Shown here: in pieces, positions 48,804 through 60,684 of the stretch
Layout: the number at the start of each line of letters is the position of its first letter
Numbering within the stretch: the stretch's first letter is position 1
NCBI RefSeq assembly: GCF_002086455.1
Contig: NZ_MVHC01000002.1
Span: 248,001 to 312,000, forward strand
Reading direction: 5' to 3'
Source of the DNA: Mycolicibacter algericus DSM 45454
GTDB taxonomy: Bacteria > Actinomycetota > Actinomycetes > Mycobacteriales > Mycobacteriaceae
DNA length: 64,000 nt
The notes under the pieces: model-generated
Told to the model about the DNA's origin: nothing
The model's input: the letters and a program-made list of their open reading frames with translations, nothing else
The model's database searches: none
Program-made: the position numbers and the translations under genes

Positions 48804-48929
48804 GAAGCGCCGCTCCTCATCCATCGCTCCGTGTCCCTCGCCGCCGCGCGGCCGGGTACCCCACCGGTCGTCGCCAGCGGCACGGGCGACAGCGTACCGA
48901 ATCGCCGCTCGGCCACGAGCGCCACCAAC

Positions 48930-48971
48930 ACGCCGTTCCTCAGCGTCGCTTCGCTCCGCCTCGTCACTGGC
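48930..48971. repeat. 42-base direct repeat, copy 1
   Basis: Identical to 48981-49022 and separated from it by 9 bases (period 51). On the minus strand each copy begins with the triplets around a TGA followed by CGAGGCGGAGCGAAGCG. It lies upstream of ndk, in the gap to the DUF4233 gene. Confidence 0.85.
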
Positions 48972-48980
48972 AGTGCCGAT

Positions 48981-49022
48981 ACGCCGTTCCTCAGCGTCGC
49001 TTCGCTCCGCCTCGTCACTGGC
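48981..49022. repeat. 42-base direct repeat, copy 2
   Basis: Second copy of the 42-base repeat. On the minus strand it contains the last codons and TGA stop of the DUF4233 gene (stop 49015-49017), so the element begins almost exactly at the stop codon. The opening bases after the stop (CGAGGC) match those of the other stop-anchored repeat at 7616, suggesting related element classes. Confidence 0.85.
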
Positions 49023-49365
49023 GGCGCAACACCTCGGCACGGAAGTGCGCGATCAATCCCCACACCACGGCGAACACCAGCCCCATGATCCCCACCGCCG
49101 GATAGACCACGAAGCCAGCGACCAGCACCAGTTGCAGACCCAGATTGGCCCAGATCGCCCAGGGCCGGCCCTGGATACCGGTGAACAGCAGCAACACCAG
49201 CGCCAGACCGAGCAGGTAGGCCAGCGACACCGGCGAGAGCCCGCCGCCGACCACGTGGACCACCGGCAGTGCCAACAGCACCACGATCGCCTCGAGGATC
49301 AGCGTCGCCGACATCACGCCGCGGAAACCGCGCCATGGATCGGGCGCCGCCGTTGGGTCGCTCAT
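49015..49365 (-). CDS. DUF4233 membrane protein
   Basis: Small membrane protein of 116 aa (Rv2446c position) with about four hydrophobic helices ([62 protein letters not shown]) and a short charged C-terminus (RAEVLRRQ). Function unknown; the DUF4233 family follows folC in actinobacteria. The start overlaps the folC stop by four bases, so translation is coupled. Its 3' end lies in a dispersed 42-base repeat. Confidence 0.85.
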   Translation of the reverse strand: MSDPTAAPDPWRGFRGVMSATLILEAIVVLLALPVVHVVGGGLSPVSLAYLLGLALVLLLFTGIQGRPWAIWANLGLQLVLVAGFVVYPAVGIMGLVFAVVWGLIAHFRAEVLRRQ

Positions 49366-50774
49366 GCCGGATCCTTTCCGAACAAGGTGCGGGCGGCACC
49401 GGCGGTGACCACCGAGCCGGTGATCACGATGCCGATTCCGGTGGTGTCGCCGTCGGAGTCGAATTCGTCGACCAGTGCGGTCGCGGTGTCGATGGCGTCC
49501 TCAAGGGTGTCGGTGGTCACCACCCGGTCTTCACCGAACCACCGTACCGCGACGGCGGTCAGCGTCTCGACATCCACCGCACGCGGGGAACCGTTGTGGG
49601 TCACCACGATTCGATCAAAAACCGGCTCCAAAGCGGCAAGGATGCCGTCGGCGTCCTTGTCCCCCAACACGCTGACCACGCCGACCAGGAAGCGAAAGCC
49701 GAAATCCTCGGTCAGCGCCTGGGCCAGCACGGCGGCGCCGGCCGGATTGTGGGCGGCGTCGATGAAGACGGTGGGCGAGCTGCGCATCCGTTCGAGCCGG
49801 CCCGGACTGCGCACCGCGGCGAAGCCCGCCCGAACCGTGTCGGCGTCGAGCTGGCGCTCGGCGCCCGCCCCGAAGAACGCCTCCACCGCCGCCAGCGCGA
49901 GCACCGCGTTGTGCGCCTGGTGCTCGCCGTGCAGCGGCAGGAAGATGTCCGAGTACACCCCGCCCAGGCCCTGCAACTCCAACAGCTGACCACCGATCGC
50001 CAGTTGGCGGCTGCGTACCGCGAACTCGGAGTTCTCCCGCGCGACCGCGGCATCGGCACGCACCGACTGCGTCAGCAGCACGTCCATCACCTCGGGTGTC
50101 TGACGGGCGATCACCGCGACGGTGTCGGTCAGTTCGTCCGACGAGCGGTGGATGATGCCGGCCTTCTCCGCGGCGATCCCGGCGATGTCGTCACCGAGGT
50201 AGTCGACGTGATCGACACCGATCGGGGTGATGACCGCGACGGGTGCCTCGACGACGTTGGTGGCGTCCCAGCGGCCGCCCATCCCGACCTCCACCACGGC
50301 GACGTCGACAGGGGCGTCGGCGAACGCCGCGAAGGCCATCCCGGTGAGCACCTCGAACTTGCTCATGGCCGGCCCGTTCTCGGCTTGCGAGGACGCGTCC
50401 ACCATGTGCACGAACGGTTCGATCTCAGCGTAGGTCTCCACATATTTGGCGGGACTGATCGGCACCCCGTCGATCCCGATGCGCTCGACCGCCGACTGCA
50501 GGTGCGGGCTGGTGGTGCGCCCGGTGCGGCGAGAAAACGCCGTCAGCAACGCGTCGATCATCCGTACCACCGAGGTCTTGCCGTTGGTGCCGGCGACGTG
50601 AATCGACGGATACCCTCGCTGCGGGGAGCCGAGCAGTTCCAGCAGGGCGTTGATCCGGGTCAGGCTGGGTTGGATCTTGGTTTCGCCCCAGCGCTGATCG
50701 AGCAGGTGCTCGACTTGCAGCAGCGCCGCGATCTCGTCCGGTGTCGGCTCGGCACCGACCGGGTGCTCGGTCAT
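49362..50774 (-). CDS. folC: Folylpolyglutamate synthase / dihydrofolate synthase
   Basis: FolC, 470 aa, adds glutamate to dihydropteroate and to folates. The Mur-ligase-type ATP site is [20 protein letters not shown] at about residues 59-78. [12 protein letters not shown] and the [13 protein letters not shown] block follow, with the C-terminal domain carrying DAAHNPAGA. It is coupled to valS by a four-base overlap and to the DUF4233 gene after it, the same order as Rv2448c-Rv2446c. Confidence 0.95.
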   Translation of the reverse strand: MTEHPVGAEPTPDEIAALLQVEHLLDQRWGETKIQPSLTRINALLELLGSPQRGYPSIHVAGTNGKTSVVRMIDALLTAFSRRTGRTTSPHLQSAVERIGIDGVPISPAKYVETYAEIEPFVHMVDASSQAENGPAMSKFEVLTGMAFAAFADAPVDVAVVEVGMGGRWDATNVVEAPVAVITPIGVDHVDYLGDDIAGIAAEKAGIIHRSSDELTDTVAVIARQTPEVMDVLLTQSVRADAAVARENSEFAVRSRQLAIGGQLLELQGLGGVYSDIFLPLHGEHQAHNAVLALAAVEAFFGAGAERQLDADTVRAGFAAVRSPGRLERMRSSPTVFIDAAHNPAGAAVLAQALTEDFGFRFLVGVVSVLGDKDADGILAALEPVFDRIVVTHNGSPRAVDVETLTAVAVRWFGEDRVVTTDTLEDAIDTATALVDEFDSDGDTTGIGIVITGSVVTAGAARTLFGKDPA

Positions 50775-53422
50775 GCCAGGGCCGAAAGACGCGCGGTGAT
50801 CCGGTCGACCTCGTCTCGGGCCAGTTGCTGGCGGCCTCGGATCTTGTCGACGACGGCTTCCGGCGCCTTGGCCAGAAACGCCTCGTTGCCGAGCTTTGCC
50901 GCGGTGGCCACCAACTCCTTCTCCGCAGCGGCGAGATCCTTCTCCAGGCGCCGGCGCTCGGCGGCGACATCGACGGTGCCGGAGGTGTCCAGTTCCACCA
51001 CGACGGTGCTGGTGCTGTGGGCGGCACCCAGCCGCACCTCGACCGTGGCCGACGGTGCGAAATGCGCGCCGGGCTCGGTCAGCCAGGCCTGCGAGGTCAC
51101 CGCGGCCACCTGGGTGGCCAGGTCGGCGTCGTCGATACCGGACAGCCGGGCCGGGACCTTCTGCCGGTCACGCAGTCCCTGGTCGCTGCGGAACCGGCGC
51201 ACCTCCGTCACGAGCTTCTGCATGTCGGTGATCCGTTGCGCGGCAACACGGTCCAGGATGATTCCCGACGGCTCGGGCCAGTCGGCGATCACCAGTGACT
51301 CTGCGCCGGTGAGTTCCTGCCACAGGGTTTCGGTGACGAACGGGATCACCGGGTGCAACAACCGCAGCAACGTGTCGAGCACCGCGGCCAGCACAGCGGT
51401 GGTGTGGGCAAGCCCTTGACCCAGCTGTGTCTTGGCCAGCTCGACATACCAATCGCAGAACTCGTCCCACGCGAAGTGGTACAGCGCCTCGCAGGCCCGG
51501 CCGAACTCGTAGCCCTCGAAAGCCGAATCCACCTCGGCGCGAACCTCTTCCAACCGCCCCAGAATCCACCGGTCAGCATCGGTGAGCTCGTCGAGCGCCG
51601 GCAACGGGGTCGGTCGCGCGCCGTTGATCAGTGCGAATCGAGTGGCGTTGAACAGCTTGGTGACGAAGTTGCGCGACGCGCGGGCATGGTCCTCGCCGAT
51701 CGACAGGTCGCCGCCGGGGCTCGCGCCGCGAGCCAGCGTGAACCGCAGGGCGTCGGCGCCGAATGCGTCCACCCAGTCCAGCGGGTCGATGCCGTTGCCG
51801 CGGGACTTGCTCATCTTGCGCCCGTGCTCGTCGCGGATCAGGCCATGCAGGAACACGTTCTCGAACGGCACCTTGCCGCCCTGCAGGGCGGGATCGTCGG
51901 CGACGAAGGTGCCGAACATCATCATCCGGGCGACCCAGAAGAACAGGATGTCGTAGCCGGTCACCAGAACCGTTGTGGGATAGAACTTCTCCAGCTCCGC
52001 AGTGGCGTCGGGCCAGCCCATCGTGGAGAACGGCCACAACGCCGAGGAGAACCAGGTGTCGAGCACGTCGGGGTCCTGCTCCCAGCCCTCCGGCGGGGTC
52101 TCGTCCGGTCCGACACAGACCTTCTCACCGTTCGGCCCGTGCCAGATCGGGATGCGGTGACCCCACCACAGCTGCCGGGAGATGCACCAGTCGTGCATGT
52201 CGTCGACCCAGGAAAACCAGCGGGGCTCCAGGCTTTTCGGGTGGATGACGGTGTCGCCGTTACGCACCGCATCCCCGGCGGCCTTGGCCAGCGAGGAGAC
52301 GTTGACCCACCACTGCATCGACAGGCGCGGCTCGATGACCTCGCCGCTGCGCTCGGAATGCCCGACACTGTGCAGGTAGGGCCGCTTCTCGGCGACGATG
52401 CGTCCTTGGCCGGCCAGCGCTTCGCGCACCGCGACACGCGCCTCGAAGCGGTCCATGCCGTCGAACTGCGTGCCGGTTCCGGTGATCCGGCCCTTGGTGT
52501 CCAGGATGGTCGGCATCGCCAGCTGGTGCCGCAGCCCGATCTCGAAATCGTTGGGGTCGTGGGCGGGGGTGACCTTGACCGCGCCGGTGCCGAATTCGGG
52601 GTCTACGTGCGCGTCGGCGACCACGCCGACCTCCCGGTCCAGGAACGGGTGCGGGAGGCTGGTCCCGACCAGGTCACGGTACCGGTCGTCGTCGGGGTGC
52701 ACCGCGATCGCGGTGTCGCCGAGCATGGTCTCCAGCCGGGTGGTGGCCACCACGATATGGGGTTGGGAGTCGTCGAGGGAGCCGTACCGGAACGACACCA
52801 GTTCGCCCTCGATGTCGTCGTATTTGACCTCGAGGTCGCTGATCGCGGTCTCGAGCACCGGTGACCAATTCACCAGCCGCTCGGCCTGGTAGATCAGGCC
52901 CGCATCATAGAGACGCTTGAAGATGACGCGGACCGCGCGGGACAGCCCGTCGTCCATGGTGAACCGCTCACGGCTCCAGTCCACCCCGTCGCCGATCCGG
53001 CGCATCTGGGTGCCGATGGTGCCGCCGGATTCCCGCTTCCAGTCCCAGACCTGCTCGACGAAGCCTTCGCGTCCCAATTCCTCCTTGGCCTGCCCGGCGG
53101 CGTTCAGCCGCCGCTCCACCACGCTCTGCGTGGCGATACCGGCGTGATCCATGCCCGGCAGCCACAACACCTCGTAGCCCTGCATCCGCTTGCGGCGGGT
53201 CAAGGCGTCCATCAGGGTGTGGTCGAGCGCGTGCCCCATGTGCAGGCTGCCGGTGACGTTCGGCGGCGGAAGCACGATCGAATAGCCGGGCTTGGTGCTG
53301 GCCGGGTCCGCGGTGAAGTAGCCGGCATCGACCCAACGCTGGTAGATCGCGTCCTCGACCGCACTCGGCTCCCAGGATTTGGGCAGGTGTTCGGTGTTGG
53401 CAGCGTCGGGGGTGGCGGTCAC
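50771..53422 (-). CDS. valS: Valyl-tRNA synthetase
   Basis: ValS, 883 aa, class I synthetase. The HIGH-type motif is in [17 protein letters not shown] near residue 50, and KMSKS is in [17 protein letters not shown] near 540. The editing (CP1) domain lies between, the anticodon-binding domain follows, and the C-terminal coiled coil is [23 protein letters not shown] start at 53422. It begins the valS-folC-DUF4233 run. Upstream lies the tandem 56-base repeat. Confidence 0.97.
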   Translation of the reverse strand: MTATPDAANTEHLPKSWEPSAVEDAIYQRWVDAGYFTADPASTKPGYSIVLPPPNVTGSLHMGHALDHTLMDALTRRKRMQGYEVLWLPGMDHAGIATQSVVERRLNAAGQAKEELGREGFVEQVWDWKRESGGTIGTQMRRIGDGVDWSRERFTMDDGLSRAVRVIFKRLYDAGLIYQAERLVNWSPVLETAISDLEVKYDDIEGELVSFRYGSLDDSQPHIVVATTRLETMLGDTAIAVHPDDDRYRDLVGTSLPHPFLDREVGVVADAHVDPEFGTGAVKVTPAHDPNDFEIGLRHQLAMPTILDTKGRITGTGTQFDGMDRFEARVAVREALAGQGRIVAEKRPYLHSVGHSERSGEVIEPRLSMQWWVNVSSLAKAAGDAVRNGDTVIHPKSLEPRWFSWVDDMHDWCISRQLWWGHRIPIWHGPNGEKVCVGPDETPPEGWEQDPDVLDTWFSSALWPFSTMGWPDATAELEKFYPTTVLVTGYDILFFWVARMMMFGTFVADDPALQGGKVPFENVFLHGLIRDEHGRKMSKSRGNGIDPLDWVDAFGADALRFTLARGASPGGDLSIGEDHARASRNFVTKLFNATRFALINGARPTPLPALDELTDADRWILGRLEEVRAEVDSAFEGYEFGRACEALYHFAWDEFCDWYVELAKTQLGQGLAHTTAVLAAVLDTLLRLLHPVIPFVTETLWQELTGAESLVIADWPEPSGIILDRVAAQRITDMQKLVTEVRRFRSDQGLRDRQKVPARLSGIDDADLATQVAAVTSQAWLTEPGAHFAPSATVEVRLGAAHSTSTVVVELDTSGTVDVAAERRRLEKDLAAAEKELVATAAKLGNEAFLAKAPEAVVDKIRGRQQLARDEVDRITARLSALA

Positions 53423-53470
53423 CGCTTAATTCTAGGAACGACGGCCCACCGCACGTGACAGCCCCCGGAC

Positions 53471-53586
53471 CCGGCGATCTAGCGAGGCTCGACGAAGGAG
53501 AGCCGAAGCTGGAAACGCCGCATGAACCGGCGATTTAGCGAGGCTCGACGAAGGAGAGCCGAAGCTGGAAACGCCGCATGAACCGG
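53471..53586. repeat. Tandem copies 2 and 3 of the stop-anchored repeat
   Basis: Two units with a 56-base period (about 53471-53530 and 53527-53586). Each contains the same 33-34-base core as 7616-7649, here beginning TAG at 53480 and 53536, followed by AACGCCGCATGAACCGG. They lie between the DUF937 gene's end and valS, and neither TAG is currently a gene's stop codon. The GGCTC/GAGCC arms could form small hairpins. Confidence 0.9.
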
Positions 53587-53614
53587 GACCGGTCCGGGGG
53601 CCGGCGACGAGTGG

Positions 53615-54208
53615 TTACTTCTTGCCGCCGAGCAGTCCGCCGAGGATGTCGCCGATAGCGCCGCCGGTCTTGCCGCCGATCATGTTGCCCAGGATGCTGC
53701 CCATCGACTGGTTCTGGGCGCTGCCGCCGGAGCTCGCGCCGGCCAGGATGCTGCCGAGGATGTCCCCGAGGCCGCCGCCCCCGGAGGCCTGCTGCTGGGC
53801 CGGCTCGGCCTTCTGGCCCGTCAGTTGCTTGCCGATGTAGGCGAGCACGATCGGAGCGATGATCGGGAGCAGCTTTTGCAGCAGGTCGTTGTTGCCGGCG
53901 CCGGCACCCGACAGCGCCGAAGCGACCTGGCTGGTGTCGTTGCCGCCGAAGATGGTCGAGATCACCTGCTGCCCTTCGGCCTGGTTGCCGGCGAACGCGT
54001 TGCCCAGCAGCCCCTGCGCCGCGAAGCTGCTGGCCTTGCTGGCGATGTCGTCGGCCTGGCCCGGGTCCTGGGCGTTCTGGCTCAATCCGCCGACCAGCAC
54101 CGGCACCAGGGTACGGATGGTGTTGTCCACCTCACCCGAATCGGCGCCGAGTTGATTGGCGATGTCTTGTACGGGGATCTGCGCGAAAAGATCGTCGAGG
54201 CCGGCCAT
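53615..54208 (-). CDS. DUF937-domain protein
   Basis: Protein of 197 aa with a helical DUF937-type N-terminal two-thirds (LDDLFAQIPVQDIANQLGAD; SNxQ-rich repeats of helical hairpins) and a C-terminal Gly/Ser/Ile low-complexity tail (GSILGNMIGGKTGGAIGDI) ending GGLLGGKK. The start at 54208 gives MAGLDDLF; a longer GTG/ATG frame to 54262 adds an unlikely extension. No signal peptide is evident. Related proteins in other bacteria are called YidB-like and lack a defined function. It stands alone between valS and the saccharopine-dehydrogenase-like gene. Confidence 0.8.
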   Translation of the reverse strand: MAGLDDLFAQIPVQDIANQLGADSGEVDNTIRTLVPVLVGGLSQNAQDPGQADDIASKASSFAAQGLLGNAFAGNQAEGQQVISTIFGGNDTSQVASALSGAGAGNNDLLQKLLPIIAPIVLAYIGKQLTGQKAEPAQQQASGGGGLGDILGSILAGASSGGSAQNQSMGSILGNMIGGKTGGAIGDILGGLLGGKK

Positions 54209-54291
54209 GAAAGTTCCACCTTCGTTGCTGGGTGCTGCCGTGACAGCGGTCGAAAACGACATTAGCGGAAAGCGCCGCCAGCCCGCACCGG

Positions 54292-55548
54292 TCAGTTCAG
54301 CCGTGAAACGTCCAGCGTGACGCCCGCCGCGCGGAGTCGGGCCAGCAGTGCGTCACCCATCGCAGCCGCCGGGGTGAGCACCCCGAAGCGGTCGGGCAAA
54401 GCATCGCGGTTCAACGCCAGCGCCAGCCCACTTTCGGCCAGCAACACCGACGTCGCCTGGTAGCCGGGGTCGCCCTGCTGCGCCATGTCCGCCACGTAGC
54501 GGGCACCGGTGCTCGTGGTGGTGTAGGTCTCGACGCGGTAATAGCCATTCTCACGGCGGCTCTGGCTGGGGCCGGTGCCCGGCTTGGGCAGCACCCGCTC
54601 CACCAGTCGGCGCGGCAGCAGCCGGAAGAACCGGCTGCCGAGTCCGACGGTGACGGCGCTGATTCCGGTCGCCAGTCCCGACAGCGCCGGAGCCACCGCC
54701 GACGAGCCGACGCTCATGTGCTCGGCGTAGCGGAACCGCCGGCCGTAGGCCCACTCCAACAGCCCGTTGCTGCGCCGCACGATCCGGGTGTTGTAGGGCG
54801 CCATGACGAAGCCGGCGGTCCAGATGCCGGTGAGTTCGGGGGCGATGTCACGTCCGCGACGCCAGGGCAGGTCGGGCTGCGCGCCCAGGTCGGGCTCGGC
54901 GCCGCGATCGTCACTGAGGGTGTAGGGGTCGAAGAGTTGACGTCGGGCGTCGGCGTCGGTGGAGGCGGTCCGCAGCACCTCGGTCATCGAGGCGATGGTG
55001 CCGCCCGAGAGACCGCCGGAGAACCCCCGCACGACGAAATCGGTGTTGAGCAGTTCGCCGGCGCCGTCATCGCGGGCCGCCCGGTAGAGCGCATAGACGC
55101 TCAGATCCGACGGGATGGAGTCGAAGCCGCAGGCGTGCACGATGCGCGCCCGGTTGTCGACGGCCTGTTTCTGGTAGGTATCGATGCTCTCGCGCACGAA
55201 CATCGCCTCGCCGGTGAGGTCGACGTAGTCGGTGCCCGCCGCCGCACACGCCGCGACCAGTGGCATTCCGTATCGGGTGTAGGGGCCGACGGTGGTGATG
55301 ACCACCCGGGTGCGGGCCGCCATCGCCTCCAGCGACGCCGGTTTGTCGGCGTCGGCCACCACGATCGGCCAGTCCTGCGCTGCGCTGCCGATCTCATCGC
55401 GGACGGCGCGCAGTCGCTCCGCCGAGCGGCCGGCCAACCCGACGCGGGTCTCGCCCCCGACGCGGGCCAAGTATTGGGCGGTGAGCTTCCCGACGAAACC
55501 GGTCGCCCCGTAGACGATGACGTCGAGTTCACGTGGCGTCTCAGACAT
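54292..55548 (-). CDS. Saccharopine-dehydrogenase-family oxidoreductase
   Basis: NAD(P)-binding protein of 418 aa (Rv2449c position). It begins LDVIVYGATGFVGKLTAQYLA (Rossmann GxxGxxG at about residues 13-19). YVDLTGE and ACGFDSIPSDLSVY follow, conserved in the group that includes trans-acting enoyl reductases of glycolipid synthesis. A central membrane-associating hydrophobic stretch (ATGISAVTVGLGSRFFRLL) is also seen. ATG at 55548 is chosen over a longer in-frame start. Substrate unknown; a lipid enoyl reductase or related role is the best guess. Confidence 0.85.
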   Translation of the reverse strand: MSETPRELDVIVYGATGFVGKLTAQYLARVGGETRVGLAGRSAERLRAVRDEIGSAAQDWPIVVADADKPASLEAMAARTRVVITTVGPYTRYGMPLVAACAAAGTDYVDLTGEAMFVRESIDTYQKQAVDNRARIVHACGFDSIPSDLSVYALYRAARDDGAGELLNTDFVVRGFSGGLSGGTIASMTEVLRTASTDADARRQLFDPYTLSDDRGAEPDLGAQPDLPWRRGRDIAPELTGIWTAGFVMAPYNTRIVRRSNGLLEWAYGRRFRYAEHMSVGSSAVAPALSGLATGISAVTVGLGSRFFRLLPRRLVERVLPKPGTGPSQSRRENGYYRVETYTTTSTGARYVADMAQQGDPGYQATSVLLAESGLALALNRDALPDRFGVLTPAAAMGDALLARLRAAGVTLDVSRLN

Positions 55549-55629
55549 GGATCCGACGCTACCCGCCGCACCGGGTTCCGAAGACGGCGACGGCGCCGGG
55601 TTCATCGCCCGGCGCCGTCGTCTGGAAGG

Positions 55630-56834
<1,205 letters not shown>

Positions 56835-57419
56835 TCAGCAGAGGCCGGCGATGTCATCCGGAGAGTTGAGGTTGGCCAGCGGCGCCGGATCCTCGAGTTC
56901 GACCCGCTGCGCCTCGACCATGTCGACCAATGCCCCCACCCGGCGCTGCCCATCGGCGACCAAGGCGTCGATGGATCCGGCCAGTGCCGTCCGGTACACC
57001 GCGGCCAGGTAGTGGTCCCGACCAGCTCGGGGCAGCACCACGTCGGCACCGGGATGTGCGTCGGCGAGCAGGCCGATCAACGCGGGCACCAGAAACGGCA
57101 TGTCGACCGCGCAGACGAACGCCCGCTCCGCGCCGGCGCGCGCGGCGGCACGCAACCCCAGGCCGACCGCGGGCAGCGGCCCCAGCCCGGGAACCTCGTC
57201 GCGCAACACCTGGGCCGGCAACGCGGGAAGGGCCTGCCCTGGGGCGGCCACCACGAAGATCGGGTCGCAGCACTGGGCGACCACTGACACCAGGTGCTCG
57301 ACCAGGGTCCGGCCGCCGAACCGGCCCGCCACGGTCAGGGTGGCCTTGTCACGGCCCATCCGGCGCGATGCGCCACCGGCGAGCACGACGCCGGCGAGAC
57401 CGGCCCGTCGGCCGGTCAT
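56835..57419 (-). CDS. mobA: Molybdenum cofactor guanylyltransferase
   Basis: MobA, 194 aa, links GMP to molybdopterin. The nucleotide-binding N-terminus [18 protein letters not shown] lies at about residues 10-28. [10 protein letters not shown] carries the metal Asp region, and [19 protein letters not shown] is also typical. It sits 15 bases downstream of korB on the same strand, as in Rv2453c-Rv2454c; the link to the oxidoreductase is not obvious, since KorAB uses thiamine diphosphate and iron-sulfur chemistry. Confidence 0.92.
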   Translation of the reverse strand: MTGRRAGLAGVVLAGGASRRMGRDKATLTVAGRFGGRTLVEHLVSVVAQCCDPIFVVAAPGQALPALPAQVLRDEVPGLGPLPAVGLGLRAAARAGAERAFVCAVDMPFLVPALIGLLADAHPGADVVLPRAGRDHYLAAVYRTALAGSIDALVADGQRRVGALVDMVEAQRVELEDPAPLANLNSPDDIAGLC

Positions 57420-57434
57420 GACCTCAGGCTCGCC

Positions 57435-58520
57435 TCAATCCACGGTCCAGGTGTCGCGGCCACGCAACAGCGCCTGCAGAGCGGCGGTGTCGTGCGAGCT
57501 GGCCTGGCGGGCTTCGGCGACCTGCGCGCGCGCCAGGTCGTCGTAGGTGGGCTTGTTGATCTTGCGGAAGATGCCCATCGGGAAATGCGACAGATCCTGC
57601 TCGGAGAGCCGTGACAACGCGAACGCGTAAGACGAGTCGGCCAGCGTGGCGTCGTGCACCACGATCTGCTCGGCCGAGACGTTGGCGGTCTTGGCGACCT
57701 CCAGCCCGAAGCCCGACTTGATCACGCAGTACTCGTCCTCGGCGCCGAAGGTGATCTTCTCGCCCTGCCGGACGTTGATGATGCGGTTCTCCGCACCCTC
57801 CTTGCGCAGCAGGTCGAAGGAACCGTCGTTGAACACCGGGCAGTCCTGCAGGATCTCCACCAGCGCCGAGCCGCGGTGTTCCATGGCACCGCGCAGCACT
57901 TCGGTGAGGCCCTTGCGGTCGGAGTCCAGGGCGCGACCGACGAAGGTCGCCTCGGCACCGATCGCCAGCGAGACCGGGTTGAACGGGTTGTCCAGCGAAC
58001 CGAACGGTGTGGACTTGGTGATCTTGCCGGTCTCCGACGTCGGTGAGTACTGGCCCTTGGTCAGCCCGTAGATCCGGTTGTTGAACAGCAGGATCGTGAG
58101 GTTGACGTTACGGCGCAGCGTGTGGATCAGGTGGTTGCCGCCGATCGACAGCGCGTCGCCGTCACCGGTGACCAGGAACACCGACAGATCCGGACGGGCG
58201 GTCGCCAGCCCGGTGGCGAACGTCGGGCCACGGCCGTGGATCGAGTGCACCCCGTAGGTGTTCATGTAGTACGGGAACCGGCTCGAGCAGCCGATGCCGC
58301 TGACGAACACCACGTTCTCGCGGCGCACCCCCAGCTCGGGCAGGAAGTTGCGGATCGAGTTGAGGATGGCGTAGTCGCCACAGCCCGGGCACCAGCGCAC
58401 CTCCTGGTCGGAGGTGAAGTCCTTGGACTTCTGCGGCTCGTCGGTGGTGGGCACGCCGGTCAGGGCGGTCAGCCCCAGCTCGGTGCCTACCAGGGAGCTG
58501 GCGGGTTCGGTTGTGGTCAT
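57435..58520 (-). CDS. korB: 2-oxoglutarate:ferredoxin oxidoreductase, beta subunit
   Basis: KorB, 361 aa, carries the thiamine diphosphate site: HSIHGRGPTFATGLATARPD, VTGDGDALSIGGNH (metal-binding GDGD) and LLFNNRIYGLTKGQYSP. The CPGCGDYA Cys pair near residue 45 fits the single iron-sulfur cluster of this family. With KorA it converts 2-oxoglutarate and CoA to succinyl-CoA and CO2, passing electrons to ferredoxin. This gives mycobacteria an alternative to the TCA-cycle dehydrogenase. Overlaps korA by four bases. Confidence 0.95.
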   Translation of the reverse strand: MTTTEPASSLVGTELGLTALTGVPTTDEPQKSKDFTSDQEVRWCPGCGDYAILNSIRNFLPELGVRRENVVFVSGIGCSSRFPYYMNTYGVHSIHGRGPTFATGLATARPDLSVFLVTGDGDALSIGGNHLIHTLRRNVNLTILLFNNRIYGLTKGQYSPTSETGKITKSTPFGSLDNPFNPVSLAIGAEATFVGRALDSDRKGLTEVLRGAMEHRGSALVEILQDCPVFNDGSFDLLRKEGAENRIINVRQGEKITFGAEDEYCVIKSGFGLEVAKTANVSAEQIVVHDATLADSSYAFALSRLSEQDLSHFPMGIFRKINKPTYDDLARAQVAEARQASSHDTAALQALLRGRDTWTVD

Positions 58521-60460
58521 GAATTCGCTCCTGCTGTACTGCCCGCGATGGTCACCGCCGCGGCCGTGGCCAGCGACGCCTTCTCGTTCTCTCGCTCGGC
58601 CAGCGTCCCGGCCAGCGCGTCGTCAATGATCGCCTCGACCTCGTCGGCGAGGAATGCCTGACCGGCCACCTTGGTCACCGACTGGATGTCGACCAGGTAG
58701 CGGCCGCGCAGCAGCAGCGCCAACTGGCCCAGGTTCATCTCCGGCAGCACCACCTTCGGGTAGCGCCGCAGCACCTCGCCGAGGTTGGCCGGAAACGGGC
58801 TGAGGTGGCGCAGGTGAGCCTGCGCGACCTTGACGCCGCCGCGCCGGGCCCGCCGGCACGCCTCGGCGATCGGGCCGTACGAGCTGCCCCAGCCCAACAT
58901 CAGTAGCTCGGCGTCACCGGTCGGGTCGTCGACGACCAGGTCGGGCACCTTGATGCCGTCGATCTTGGCCTGCCGCAGCCGCACCATCAGGTCGTGGTTG
59001 GCCGGCTCGTAGGAGATCGCGCCAGAGCCGTTGGCCTTCTCCAGACCGCCGATGCGGTGCTCCAGACCGGGGGTGCCGGGGATGGCGAACTGCCGCGCCA
59101 GGGTCTGCGGGTCGCGCGCGTAGGGCGCGAAGTCCTCCCCCGCCTTGGCCAGGTTGCGTTCGATGGGCTCGATCGCGCTGATGTCGGGGATGCGCCACGG
59201 CTCGGAGCCGTTGGCGATCGCGCCGTCGGAGAGCAGCACCACCGGCGTGCGGTAGGTCAGCGCGATCCGGACGGCCTCGATGGCGGCGTCGAAGCAGTCC
59301 GACGGCGTGCAGGGCGCCACCACCGCGACCGGTGACTCGCCGTTACGGCCATAGAGCGCCTGCAACAGGTCGGCCTGCTCGGTCTTGGTGGGCAGCCCGG
59401 TCGACGGACCGCCGCGCTGGACGTTGATCAGCAGCAGCGGCAGTTCGGTCATCACGGCCAAGCCCAGCGCCTCGGCCTTGAGCGCCAGGCCCGGGCCGGA
59501 GGTGCTGGTGACGCCCAGCGCACCGCCGTAGGAGGCGCCGATCGCCGCGCCGATACCGGCGATCTCGTCTTCGGCCTGGAAGGTCAGCACGTTGAAGTTC
59601 TTGTGCTTGGACAGCTCGTGCAGGATGTCCGACGCCGGGGTGATCGGGTAGGTCCCCAGCAGCACCTGCGTGTCGGCGAGCTGACCGGCGGCGATCACAC
59701 CGTAGGCCAAGGCGGTGTTGCCCGAGATCTGGCGGTACTCGCCCGGCGGCAGCTTGGCCGGTGAGATCTCATAGGTGGTGCCGAACGCCTCGGTGGTCTC
59801 GCCGTAGTTCCAGCCCGCCTTGAGCGCCAGCACGTTGGCGTCGGCGACATCGGGCTTCTTGGCGAACTTCTCCCGGATGAACTGCTCACTGGTCTCGATG
59901 GGCCGGCCGTACATCCACGACAGCAGGCCGAGCGCGAACATGTTCTTGGCCCGCGCGCCGTCCTTCTTGGTGGCACCGATCGCCTCGACGGCGCCCAGGG
60001 TCAGCGAGGTCATCGCGACCGGAACCACCACGTAGTCGGAGAGCGCCTCGGTCTCGAGCGGATTGGCCTCGTAGCCGATCTTGGCCAGGTTGCGCTTGGT
60101 GAACTCGTCGGAGTTGACGATCACCATCCCGCCGCGCGGCAGGTCGCCGATGTTGGCCTTCAGCGCCGCGGGGTTCATCGCCACCAGCACGTCGGGGCGG
60201 TCACCGGCGGTGAGGATGTCGAAGTCGGCGATCTGGATCTGGAACGACGACACGCCCGGCAGGGTGCCCTGCGGGGCGCGGATCTCGGCCGGGTAGTTGG
60301 GCTGGGTCGCCAGGTCATTGCCGAACAACGCCGCTTCGGAGGTGAAGCGGTCGCCGGTGAGCTGCATGCCGTCGCCGGAGTCGCCAGCGAAGCGGATTAC
60401 TACTTTTTCGAGTTTTTGACGCCCGGGCGCCGACCCGGCTCCGTTACCGCTCGGACCCAC
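58517..60460 (-). CDS. korA: 2-oxoglutarate:ferredoxin oxidoreductase, alpha subunit (gamma-alpha fusion)
   Basis: KorA, 647 aa, GTG start (MGPSGNGAG). The N-terminal about 190 residues are the gamma-type domain (VVIRFAGDSGDGMQLTGDRF), fused to the alpha part with LLGTYPITPASDILHELSKH, TSTSGPGLALKAEALGLAVM, and VVLLSDGAIANGSEPWRIPD. The fusion is usual for actinobacteria. It is co-translated with korB through a four-base overlap. An 8-bp hairpin about 225 bases upstream separates it from clpX. Confidence 0.95.
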   Translation of the reverse strand: MGPSGNGAGSAPGRQKLEKVVIRFAGDSGDGMQLTGDRFTSEAALFGNDLATQPNYPAEIRAPQGTLPGVSSFQIQIADFDILTAGDRPDVLVAMNPAALKANIGDLPRGGMVIVNSDEFTKRNLAKIGYEANPLETEALSDYVVVPVAMTSLTLGAVEAIGATKKDGARAKNMFALGLLSWMYGRPIETSEQFIREKFAKKPDVADANVLALKAGWNYGETTEAFGTTYEISPAKLPPGEYRQISGNTALAYGVIAAGQLADTQVLLGTYPITPASDILHELSKHKNFNVLTFQAEDEIAGIGAAIGASYGGALGVTSTSGPGLALKAEALGLAVMTELPLLLINVQRGGPSTGLPTKTEQADLLQALYGRNGESPVAVVAPCTPSDCFDAAIEAVRIALTYRTPVVLLSDGAIANGSEPWRIPDISAIEPIERNLAKAGEDFAPYARDPQTLARQFAIPGTPGLEHRIGGLEKANGSGAISYEPANHDLMVRLRQAKIDGIKVPDLVVDDPTGDAELLMLGWGSSYGPIAEACRRARRGGVKVAQAHLRHLSPFPANLGEVLRRYPKVVLPEMNLGQLALLLRGRYLVDIQSVTKVAGQAFLADEVEAIIDDALAGTLAERENEKASLATAAAVTIAGSTAGANS

Positions 60461-60684
60461 GGCCCCCGCCTTCCATCACTTCTGACCGGGCCCGCACAGC
60501 GCGGCTGGCGCAACCCACACGTTTTTCTGTCACTGGCAGTACCGATTATTGCACCGTTCTTAGAGACGGTTCGACGCCACACCGTATCGGGACCCCACCG
60601 ACTTACCGACAAACGCCGACGTCACAGTACGGTTCTCGGTCGACTTCCGGCAAAAATGTGGTTTTGGTCACGTTTGATGACAGT

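Noticed and set aside
48804..49040. N-terminal extension of Ndk
   Set aside because: The extension consists of translated 42-base repeats and adds residues not found in the family; ATG at 48803 is the normal start.
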